From assembly GCA_028709215.1 (NCBI GenBank), contig JAQVXI010000002.1, positions 142,880 to 185,103 on the forward strand: a DNA stretch of 42,224 nt. The letters are read 5' to 3'. Position 1 is the stretch's first letter. Every line of letters starts with the position of its first letter. A model generated the notes under the pieces. It did not search any database. It had not been told where the DNA came from and saw only the letters and a program-made list of their open reading frames with translations. The position numbers were made by a program, and so were the translations under genes. Below are positions 25,380-32,502 of the stretch, piece after piece. The stretch is from Bacteroidales bacterium. GTDB lineage: Bacteria; Bacteroidota; Bacteroidia; Bacteroidales; UBA1402.

Positions 25380-26070
25380 TTCCTATTTTCAGTTCAAGCA
25401 ATTTCGCATACATCAGGAACGCTGTGCCATGAAAGTCGGCACAGATGGGGTACTACTTGGCACTTGGCTACAACCGGGTGCAGCAAGGCGCATTTTGGAT
25501 ATTGGTACCGGAACCGGTTTGATCGCTCTGTGTTTGGCTCAGCGCTGTTCTGCCCCGATCGATGCCATCGAACTGGATGCCGAAGCGGCTGCACAAGCGG
25601 CTGAAAACGCTGCCGCCAGTCCATGGGCTGCCCGCATTCGGGTCATTCAGGCCGATGTGCGAACCTATCGTCCCGATGTACGATACGATATGATCGTGTG
25701 CAATCCGCCCTTTTTTCGCAATTCGCTGCCGGCTCCCCTTAAAAAACGCAACATGGCAAGGCACGATGCACACCTGACCCTGGAGGATCTTTTGCAGACA
25801 GCGCAGGCGTTGCTGACCGGTAGTGGCGTGTTTGCCCTCATCCTGCCCTCCGATGCATCCGCTCGGCTCGAAGCACTCTGTCAAACCCACGGATTGCATC
25901 TGCAGAGACGTTGTTACGTGCAAACCGTCCCCGGAAAACAGGCCAAACGCATGCTGTATCAGTTCGGCCGGGAGGCTGTTCACGCTGTGGACGAAACACT
26001 CTGTTTGCAGGACATGCATGGAAAACGCAGCCCTCAATACGCCAACTTAACGGCAGACTATTATCTGTAA
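25372..26070 (+). CDS. tRNA1(Val) (adenine-37-N6)-methyltransferase TrmN6 (YfiC)
   Basis: This 232-residue SAM-dependent methyltransferase starts with FQFKQFRIHQERCAMKVGTDG, typical of TrmN6, which methylates A37 of tRNA-Val. The SAM-binding loop is DIGTGTG (43-49), and the N6-adenine catalytic motif NPPF is at 111-114. The conserved KVGTDGVLLG before the SAM loop is a good family marker. The start is the ATG at 25372, inside the last codons of the preceding gene; earlier in-frame codons would lie over that gene. The next gene, ileS, has its own promoter. Confidence 0.92.
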   Translation: MPNSYFQFKQFRIHQERCAMKVGTDGVLLGTWLQPGAARRILDIGTGTGLIALCLAQRCSAPIDAIELDAEAAAQAAENAAASPWAARIRVIQADVRTYRPDVRYDMIVCNPPFFRNSLPAPLKKRNMARHDAHLTLEDLLQTAQALLTGSGVFALILPSDASARLEALCQTHGLHLQRRCYVQTVPGKQAKRMLYQFGREAVHAVDETLCLQDMHGKRSPQYANLTADYYL

Positions 26071-26093
26071 TAAAATTTACGGCATTTTTTTAC

Positions 26094-26101
26094 TACCTTT
26101 G
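26094..26101 (+). promoter_or_regulatory. -7 promoter element for ileS operon
   Basis: TACCTTTG followed by CA predicts a start near 26105, 18 bases before the ileS ATG at 26123. The -33 region has only a weak TTTA. Confidence 0.62.
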
Positions 26102-26122
26102 CAGCCGAAAAAAAATACACCT

Positions 26123-29100
26123 ATGGCTGAGAAATTTACAGAGTATTCCGGCTTTGATCTGGCAGCGATCAATCAGGAAATTCTTAAAAAGTGGGACGAA
26201 AACAACGTTTTCCATAAAAGTCTGAACATACGTGAAGGTGCGCCCTCCTTTGTTTTTTATGAAGGCCCTCCCTCAGCCAATGGTATGCCCGGCATTCACC
26301 ACGTGATGGCACGTTCCATCAAAGATATATTTTGTCGTTATAAAACCATGCAAGGCTTTCAGGTACAACGCAAAGCCGGTTGGGATACGCATGGTTTGCC
26401 CGTCGAGCTCGGTGTCGAAAAATCCTTGGGTATTACCAAAGAAGACATTGGGAAAAGCATTTCTGTAGCCGAGTACAACGCTGCTTGTCGACGGGACGTC
26501 ATGAAATATACCAAAGAATGGGAGGATCTGACCCACAAGATGGGGTATTGGGTCAATATGGACGATCCCTACATTACCTACGACAACCGGTACATCGAAA
26601 CGCTCTGGTATTTGCTCAAACAACTGTTCGAAAAGAATCTGCTGTATAAAGGCTATACCATTCAGCCTTATTCTCCCGCTGCCGGCACCGGATTGAGTTC
26701 CCACGAATTAAACCAACCCGGTTGTTATCGGGATGTAAAAGATACCACCTGCGTTGCACAGTTCCAGTTGAAACAAATTCCCGACGCCTGGCAAGGCTTT
26801 GGAGACGTTTTCTTCCTGGCCTGGACGACCACGCCCTGGACACTGCCTTCCAATACGGCACTTTGTGTCGGTGCAGCGATTGAATACGTGGTTGTCAACA
26901 CCTACAATGCCTATACCGGTCAACCGATGACTTGTGTGCTGGCAAGCGACCGGCTATCGGCCTACTTCTCCGAAAAAGACGCTGAACTGGCCTTGGATGC
27001 TTACGAACCGGGCAGCAAACACATACCCTACAAAATCATCGATCGTTGCAAAGGCAGCGACTTGGTGGGCATGACCTACGAGCAATTGCTTCCGTGGATC
27101 CAACCCGAATCCGGTGCTTTCCGAGTGATTTCGGGCGATTTTGTAACCACCGAAGACGGAACCGGTATCGTTCACATCGCTCCAACCTTTGGAGCCGATG
27201 ACGACCGTGTTGCAAAAGCCTTTCAGGTGCCTGCACTGTTGCTCATCGACAAAGATGATGCCGTACGCCCCATGGTCGATCCCACCGGTAAATTCTATCG
27301 GATTGAAGATTTGCAGCCAGACTTTGTTCAAAAACAGGTCGATGTAGCACTGTATTCGGAATTTGCCGGACGCTTTGTAAAAAATGCCTTTGACCCCAAT
27401 CTGACGGAATCCGATCCGACCTTGGATGTAGATATCTGTGTGTTGCTCAAACAGCAAAACCGGGTGTTCCGCATCGAGAAGCACGTACACAATTACCCGC
27501 ATTGCTGGCGCACGGATAAACCCGTGCTGTATTACCCCTTGGATAGTTGGTTCATCCGTACCACCGCCTGCAAAGAGCGCATGATGGAATTGAACGACAC
27601 CATCCAATGGAAACCCAGTTCTACGGGAACCGGACGGTTCGGGAAGTGGTTGGAAAATCTACAGGATTGGAACCTATCCAGAAGCCGTTACTGGGGCACG
27701 CCCCTGCCTATATGGCGCAGTGAAGACGGAAGCGAATTGCGCTGCATCGGATCCGTCGAAGAATTGTACGAAGCGATCGAAGCTTCTGTCAAGGCCGGAT
27801 TCATGTCGGTCAATCCGATCTCTACCTTTAAACCGGGACTGTATACCAAAGAAAATTACGAACAGATAGACCTGCACCGTCCCTTTGTAGACGAGGTCAT
27901 CCTGGTTTCTCCCTCGGGCAAACCGATGCGTCGTGAGGCCGATTTGATCGATGTTTGGTTTGATTCGGGTGCCATGCCCTACGCACAATTGCATTATCCG
28001 TTTGAAAACCGTGAAAAGGTTGACTCCGGATCGGCGTTTCCAGCCGATTTTATCGCGGAAGGAGTGGACCAGACACGTGGTTGGTTCTTCACCCTGCACG
28101 CCATCGCAACCATGGCATTTGATTCGGTAGCCTTCAAAAACGTGGTTTCAAACGGACTGGTGTTGGACAAAAACGGCAACAAAATGTCCAAACGTTTGGG
28201 CAACGCCGTAGATCCTTTCATCACCATTGACCAATACGGATCGGATCCCTTGCGTTGGTATATGATCACCAATGCATCGCCCTGGGATAACTTAAAGTTT
28301 GATGCAGAAGGTATTGAAGAAGTAAAGCGCAAATTTTTCGGAACGCTCTACAACACGTATTCGTTCTTTGCCTTGTATGCCAACGTCGACGGATTTCGTT
28401 ACGAAGAGCCGAGCATTCCGGTCAACGAGCGTCCGGAAATCGATCGCTGGATTTTGTCGCAACTCAACAGCCTGATCCGCGAAGTGGATCAGTCCTATTC
28501 CAATTACGAACCCACACGTGCCGGGCGGGCCATCAGTGATTTTGTCACCGAAAACGTAAGCAACTGGTACGTGCGACTCAACCGCAAACGCTTCTGGGGT
28601 GGAGAGCAAAACGACGACAAGCGTGCTGCCTATCAAACCCTGTACGAATGCTTGGAAACCGTTGCCCGTCTGATGGCACCGATTGCACCCTTCTATGCAG
28701 ACAAATTGTTTGTAGACTTAAATGCCGTAACCGGCAAGGATGCGTCTATCTCGGTGCATTTGGCCGATTTTCCCGTATGCAACGAGGCATGCATCGATGC
28801 CTCCCTCGAACACCGCATGCAGTTGGCACAACAACTCTCTTCGATGGTCTTGGCACTGCGTCGCAAAGTAGGCATCAAGGTGCGTCAACCCCTGGCAACG
28901 ATGATGATCCCGGCAATGGATGTACAACAACGTCAAGCCATTGAGGCGGTTAGCTTGTTGATACGCAACGAGGTCAATGTGAAGAAATTGGAATTTATGA
29001 CCGAAGTTGCCGGCATTTTGGTCAAACGCATCAAACCCGATTTCAAAAAACTCGGCCCTAAATGTGGCAAAGCCATGAAAGAAGTGGCCAATCAACTGAC

Positions 29101-29542
29101 TTCCTTGGATCAGATCGCCATTGCTGCCTTTGAAAAAGAGGGATTTGTTGAACTGGATGCTCAAGGCAATCGCATACGGGTAGAAATGACCGATGTTGAA
29201 ATCTATTCGGAAGACATTCCCGGCTGGTTGGTCGCCAACGAAGGTCGATTGACAGTCGCGTTGGATGTAACCGTAACGGATGCACTTCGATTGGAGGGAC
29301 TGGCTCGGGAACTGGTCAATCGCATTCAGAACATACGCAAACAGAACGGTTACGACATCACCGATAAGATTCGGGTACAGCTTTCGGGAGCGGCTATTCT
29401 TCAGGAAGTTGTAGCAGAATGGAAATCATATATGTGTACACAGACGTTGGCGCAGGATATTCAACTGGTTGAAAATCTAGACGATCGTAATCGAATTGAT
29501 GTGGACGGTATGAATCTGTACGTACAGGTAGAAAAAATATAG
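26123..29542 (+). CDS. ileS: Isoleucyl-tRNA synthetase, long (type 2, eukaryote-like) form
   Basis: IleRS charges tRNA-Ile and edits valine. The protein is 1139 residues, against about 940 in E. coli. The HIGH-region reads EGPPSANGMPGIHHV (47-61) and the KMSKR motif is at 687-691, followed by LGNAVDP. A long C-terminal extension follows the anticodon-binding domain, ending in a segment with LEGLARELVNRIQNIRK as in eukaryotic and archaeal IleRS. The GMPGIHHV form and the length place it in the type 2 group, which is generally insensitive to mupirocin; resistance here is inference. Start ATG at 26123, just behind a promoter element. The DksA-like gene follows after 52 bases. Confidence 0.97.
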   Translation: MAEKFTEYSGFDLAAINQEILKKWDENNVFHKSLNIREGAPSFVFYEGPPSANGMPGIHHVMARSIKDIFCRYKTMQGFQVQRKAGWDTHGLPVELGVEKSLGITKEDIGKSISVAEYNAACRRDVMKYTKEWEDLTHKMGYWVNMDDPYITYDNRYIETLWYLLKQLFEKNLLYKGYTIQPYSPAAGTGLSSHELNQPGCYRDVKDTTCVAQFQLKQIPDAWQGFGDVFFLAWTTTPWTLPSNTALCVGAAIEYVVVNTYNAYTGQPMTCVLASDRLSAYFSEKDAELALDAYEPGSKHIPYKIIDRCKGSDLVGMTYEQLLPWIQPESGAFRVISGDFVTTEDGTGIVHIAPTFGADDDRVAKAFQVPALLLIDKDDAVRPMVDPTGKFYRIEDLQPDFVQKQVDVALYSEFAGRFVKNAFDPNLTESDPTLDVDICVLLKQQNRVFRIEKHVHNYPHCWRTDKPVLYYPLDSWFIRTTACKERMMELNDTIQWKPSSTGTGRFGKWLENLQDWNLSRSRYWGTPLPIWRSEDGSELRCIGSVEELYEAIEASVKAGFMSVNPISTFKPGLYTKENYEQIDLHRPFVDEVILVSPSGKPMRREADLIDVWFDSGAMPYAQLHYPFENREKVDSGSAFPADFIAEGVDQTRGWFFTLHAIATMAFDSVAFKNVVSNGLVLDKNGNKMSKRLGNAVDPFITIDQYGSDPLRWYMITNASPWDNLKFDAEGIEEVKRKFFGTLYNTYSFFALYANVDGFRYEEPSIPVNERPEIDRWILSQLNSLIREVDQSYSNYEPTRAGRAISDFVTENVSNWYVRLNRKRFWGGEQNDDKRAAYQTLYECLETVARLMAPIAPFYADKLFVDLNAVTGKDASISVHLADFPVCNEACIDASLEHRMQLAQQLSSMVLALRRKVGIKVRQPLATMMIPAMDVQQRQAIEAVSLLIRNEVNVKKLEFMTEVAGILVKRIKPDFKKLGPKCGKAMKEVANQLTSLDQIAIAAFEKEGFVELDAQGNRIRVEMTDVEIYSEDIPGWLVANEGRLTVALDVTVTDALRLEGLARELVNRIQNIRKQNGYDITDKIRVQLSGAAILQEVVAEWKSYMCTQTLAQDIQLVENLDDRNRIDVDGMNLYVQVEKI

Positions 29543-29553
29543 TGAAATATACG

Positions 29554-29561
29554 TATCTTCG
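29554..29561 (+). promoter_or_regulatory. Weak -7-like element before the DksA-like gene
   Basis: TATCTTCG is one base off TANNTTTG and predicts a start near 29565, 30 bases before the ATG at 29595. No -33 element is visible, so transcription may mainly come from ileS. Confidence 0.35.
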
Positions 29562-29594
29562 CGCAATCATATAAAACACGAAATATTCAAGGCT

Positions 29595-29975
29595 ATGTCG
29601 GAAAAAAAAATCAGATACTCGGATGCTGAACTCGAAGAGTTTCGTTCCATCATTGATCGCAAATTGGAAAAGGCGAGGATTGACTACGAACAACTGAAAG
29701 CCAGTGTAACCAATATGGACGGCAACGATGTGATGGACACATCGCCTACGTTCAAAGTCTTTGAAGAGGGAGCCAATACCCTGATCAAAGAGGAAACCGG
29801 TCACATGGCGCAACGCCAACAGAAGTTTATCCAACACCTGGAAGCCGCCTTGATCCGCATAGAAAATAAGACCTACGGCGTTTGTCGTGAGACGGGTCAG
29901 CTGATCCCCAAAGAACGCTTGCGTGCCGTTCCGCATGCAACCTTGTGTATCGAAGCCAAAAACGATAAGAAGTAA
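29595..29975 (+). CDS. TraR/DksA family protein with incomplete zinc finger
   Basis: This 126-residue protein has an N-terminal coiled-coil-like region and a C-terminal DksA-type segment, YGVCRETGQLIPKERLR and AVPHATLCIEAK. DksA binds RNA polymerase through the secondary channel. The canonical finger has CxxC twice; here the pairs read Cys97-Thr100 and Cys118-Ala121, so only half of the zinc ligands remain. Similar Bacteroidota proteins share this change, as I recall. The gene lies between ileS and lspA, and the lspA start comes 2 bases after its stop. Whether it regulates transcription through polymerase or has another role is open. Confidence 0.88.
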   Translation: MSEKKIRYSDAELEEFRSIIDRKLEKARIDYEQLKASVTNMDGNDVMDTSPTFKVFEEGANTLIKEETGHMAQRQQKFIQHLEAALIRIENKTYGVCRETGQLIPKERLRAVPHATLCIEAKNDKK

Positions 29976-29977
29976 GT

Positions 29978-30622
29978 ATGTCAGTACGAAACAGGGCTTG
30001 GTTGTCGGTCTGCTTGATTGCCTTCGTCTTGATCGTTGATCAGTGGTCAAAGGTTTGGATTAAGTTGAATATGGAGTTGTACGATCACATTCGTATCACC
30101 GATTGGTTCTACATCTACTTTACCGAAAACAACGGCATGGCCTTTGGCATTGAGTTTTTCGATAAATTCTTTTTAACCCTGTTTCGAATCCTTGCTGTGG
30201 GAGCGATGTCCTGGTATTTGCATCGATTGATCAAAAATCCCCAACTGCGTACCGGCTATATGATCAGTATGGCCTTGATTATTGCCGGAGCCTTTGGAAA
30301 CATCATCGACAGCGTTTTCTACGGGGTGCTTTTTGATCACAGCATGGGGCAATTGGCCGAATTTCTGCCCATAACGGGTGGCTACGGCAGTCTTTTTCAC
30401 GGGAAAGTCGTGGATCTGTTGTATTTTCCCCTGATTGATACCGTACTTCCTGAATGGATTCCGTGGATGGGAGGGGAGCATTTTGTTTTTTTCCGTCCCG
30501 TCTTTAATGTGGCCGATACGGCTATTTCGACCGGCATTATCCTGTTGATGTTGTTCTACCGACACGACTTGTCGGACCTAAACGAACTGCGACTGTTCAA
30601 GAAGAAAGAAAAAACCGCTTAA
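29978..30622 (+). CDS. lspA: Lipoprotein signal peptidase (signal peptidase II)
   Basis: LspA removes signal peptides from prolipoproteins in the inner membrane. The 214-residue protein has four transmembrane helices, the DQWSK motif (21-25), the NNGMAFG segment, and the two catalytic Asp, Asp111 in GNIIDS and Asp180 in FNVADTAIS. It is about 50 residues longer than E. coli LspA because of a loop between the two Asp (about residues 120-170), a common state in Bacteroidota. It is flanked by the DksA-like gene (2 bases upstream) and a lipoprotein gene (2 bases downstream), so it is in the middle of the operon. Confidence 0.96.
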   Translation: MSVRNRAWLSVCLIAFVLIVDQWSKVWIKLNMELYDHIRITDWFYIYFTENNGMAFGIEFFDKFFLTLFRILAVGAMSWYLHRLIKNPQLRTGYMISMALIIAGAFGNIIDSVFYGVLFDHSMGQLAEFLPITGGYGSLFHGKVVDLLYFPLIDTVLPEWIPWMGGEHFVFFRPVFNVADTAISTGIILLMLFYRHDLSDLNELRLFKKKEKTA

Positions 30623-30624
30623 AC

Positions 30625-31374
30625 ATGCTTACTCGGATTTTCCGATTGTGTCTCCCGATGCTGGGTTTGCTCCTCCTTGTGACGAGTTGCAGGCCCCGAA
30701 CGGTCTTGAGCCGTGCGGACATGGTAGAAGTCCTCTACGACATTCACCTGACCGAGGCCCTGACCGACGCCAGCACAACTCCGATTCCGGAGGACTGGAC
30801 GAAGGGTTTGAGTCCATCGGATTTTCGGGAACTTTCCTTTCAATCCGTTTTGCAAAAGCACGAACTCTCCGAAGAAACGTTTTACAACTCGGTTGCCTGG
30901 TATGGCAAGCACCTTCGACTCTACAACAAAGTCTATGAGGAAGTCGATAAACGGTTGAAACAATACATCCTCGACATCAACGATTGGAAGTACCACAAAC
31001 CGGTGGGGCTGGAGCGTATCTTTGAACACGTTGATACCCTGCGCATTCGTGTCCTGTTTGATCGCCTACTTGTACAATCCGATACCCTTGAGGCCGGAAG
31101 CCTTGCATGGCCGACCGATTCCATGTCCGGTTATGTGGAGACCAAAGCCCGATTGTGGTTGCCTGAAATCACACTGGATAGTCTCTCCTTGATATGCGTT
31201 CCGATCGATTCGATCTCGGTAGATTCGATCTCGGTAGATTCGATCTCGGTCGATTCGTTGGCGGTCGATACACTTACCGTGGTGCGCCTGCCAGCCGATC
31301 GCCCCAGGGTCGCTACCGAAGCCCGACGCATTCACCCGGATAAACTGCACATCACAACCGTACCTGCCCCGTGA
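30625..31374 (+). CDS. DUF4296 family lipoprotein with C-terminal DSISV repeats
   Basis: This 249-residue protein has a lipoprotein signal peptide ending LLVTSC (Cys22). Its N-terminal half (MVEVLYDIHLTEALTDAS, then SFQSVLQKHELSEETFYNSV) matches DUF4296, a Bacteroidota family of unknown function commonly found directly after lspA. Residues about 194-214 hold a repeat of five, DSISV three times then DSLAV and DTLTV, encoded by a 15-base tandem repeat. The C-terminal part is otherwise low in complexity. The stop overlaps the GTG start of the next gene (31371-31374). Confidence 0.85.
   Translation: MLTRIFRLCLPMLGLLLLVTSCRPRTVLSRADMVEVLYDIHLTEALTDASTTPIPEDWTKGLSPSDFRELSFQSVLQKHELSEETFYNSVAWYGKHLRLYNKVYEEVDKRLKQYILDINDWKYHKPVGLERIFEHVDTLRIRVLFDRLLVQSDTLEAGSLAWPTDSMSGYVETKARLWLPEITLDSLSLICVPIDSISVDSISVDSISVDSLAVDTLTVVRLPADRPRVATEARRIHPDKLHITTVPAP
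31207..31251 (+). repeat. 15-bp tandem repeat inside the DUF4296 gene
   Basis: Three units of GATTCGATCTCGGTA (the third ending in C) at 31207, 31222 and 31237, with degenerate fourth and fifth units. The unit is a multiple of three, so copy-number changes keep the reading frame and alter the number of DSISV peptide repeats. Confidence 0.9.
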
Positions 31375-31694
31375 AACGTCTGGCAGCCCCCCTGTTGATT
31401 GCACCGGATGGTCGCTTGTATCCCAAAAGCATCTTTTTTATCGGTGAAACGGGCACACTGATCCGAGCCGAGTCCATCACCCAAGAACTGCATTCAGTGG
31501 TCTACTGCAACGGTTTGATCCTTCCGCTGCACAACGAAGCCACCTGGGATGTCTCAAAAATTGTACATCTGGAGGAAATTCAGCAACGCGTATCTGCCGC
31601 CCATCCGGTTGCCAGTGCCTGGTATGTGCTGGAACCCTTTGATTGGCAACAACGATGCAGTATGCCCAGTAGTCGGCTCAAACGCTTGTTGTAA
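31371..31694 (+). CDS. Small protein resembling the two ends of an amidohydrolase without the barrel
   Basis: This 107-residue protein starts at a GTG overlapping the previous stop, so it is coupled to the DUF4296 gene. From recall, its start (LLIAPDGRLYPKSIFFIGETG, then VVYCNGLILP) resembles the N-terminal strands of amidohydrolase-superfamily enzymes, and its end (VLEPFDWQQRCSMPSSRLKRLL) resembles their C-terminus. These two parts form the outer beta-sandwich of such enzymes; the metal-binding barrel with the HxH motif is absent. I do not claim enzymatic function. It could be a degenerate gene or a small domain protein. Its last 17 bases overlap the convergent SpoU methyltransferase gene. 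Confidence 0.55.
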   Translation: MKRLAAPLLIAPDGRLYPKSIFFIGETGTLIRAESITQELHSVVYCNGLILPLHNEATWDVSKIVHLEEIQQRVSAAHPVASAWYVLEPFDWQQRCSMPSSRLKRLL

Positions 31695-32436
31695 GTCTGC
31701 GCCGGAATTCCGCACACACGATGGCCGTCGCCACCGAAACATTGAGCGACTCCGCAGTCGTCGTTCCCATCGGGTAATCCGGAATCAGTATTTTATGCTG
31801 GACCAACCGTTCTATTTCCGGAGAAATGCCGTTGCCTTCGTTGCCCATCACTACCAGGGCAGCCTGCGGCAACGCCTGATCGTAGAGATTGCTGCCGTCC
31901 AAGAACGTTCCAAAAATGGGTAGCGGCGTGTTGGTTAAAAACGCCGGTAAGTCCAAATACGACAAACGCACGCGTCCAATGGCGCCCATACTTGCCTGTA
32001 CGGTTTTGGGATTGAAGGCATCGACCGTGTCGTTTGAACACACAATGTGCTCAATGCCAAACCAATCCGCAATGCGTATGATGGTACCCAAATTGCCCGG
32101 ATCCTGAATGCCGTCCAAGGCCAGGGTCAGTTGGTTTGTCAACGCATCGGGTTGCAGCGTATCTTTCGGGATTTCAAACACAGCCAAGACCTCCTGCGGA
32201 TTTCTCAGCAAACTAAGCCGTTGCAGGAGCGATTCGTCGATGCGATGGCATTCTGTCTCCGGCAGGTTGGTTTGGCGATCAAACCAGGCATCCGTCCCCG
32301 CCAAAAGCCTACAGGGTAGCTTGAACAATAAATCCCCCACCAACTTATGACCTTCGGCCAAAAAACAGCCGGAAGCCTGCCGAACCTTTTTTAGTTCGAG
32401 CGATCGTATCCATTTTTGAGTAGCTTTGCTGAGCAT
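31678..32436 (-). CDS. SpoU/TrmH family RNA 2'-O-methyltransferase
   Basis: This 252-residue SPOUT methyltransferase is expected to methylate a ribose of tRNA or rRNA using SAM. The three signature regions are present: DPGNLGTIIRIADWFG, then VVMGNEGNGIS, then AESLNVSVATAIV, which form the trefoil knot. An N-terminal RNA-binding-like domain of about 90 residues precedes. The exact substrate cannot be inferred. The ATG at 32436 is preferred over a GTG one codon earlier. It is convergent with the small gene at 31371-31694, overlapping by 17 bases, and divergent from the Omp85 gene; both have promoter elements in between. Confidence 0.92.
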   Translation of the reverse strand: MLSKATQKWIRSLELKKVRQASGCFLAEGHKLVGDLLFKLPCRLLAGTDAWFDRQTNLPETECHRIDESLLQRLSLLRNPQEVLAVFEIPKDTLQPDALTNQLTLALDGIQDPGNLGTIIRIADWFGIEHIVCSNDTVDAFNPKTVQASMGAIGRVRLSYLDLPAFLTNTPLPIFGTFLDGSNLYDQALPQAALVVMGNEGNGISPEIERLVQHKILIPDYPMGTTTAESLNVSVATAIVCAEFRRRLTTSV

Positions 32437-32450
32437 CACGTTATTTTTTA

Positions 32451-32458
32451 CAAAACTA
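32451..32458 (-). promoter_or_regulatory. -7 promoter element for the SpoU gene
   Basis: TAGTTTTG on the minus strand matches TANNTTTG and predicts a start near 32447, about 11 bases before the ATG at 32436. No clear -33 element. Confidence 0.5.
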
Positions 32459-32471
32459 CAAAAGAAAAATG

Positions 32472-32479
32472 TACATTTG
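32472..32479 (+). promoter_or_regulatory. -7 promoter element for the Omp85 gene
   Basis: TACATTTG followed by CA predicts a start near 32483, 20 bases before the ATG at 32503. The region upstream is A-rich and lacks a clear -33 TTTG. It is back to back with the SpoU element. Confidence 0.6.
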
Positions 32480-32502
32480 CAGGCGGATAAACCCTTTTTT
32501 CA

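Noticed and set aside
26954-27607. 217-codon open frame on the minus strand
   Set aside because: Antisense to ileS inside the editing domain region; a codon-bias shadow.
31207-31266. Short tandem repeats as a CRISPR array
   Set aside because: Units are 15 bases with no spacers and encode DSISV repeats in frame.
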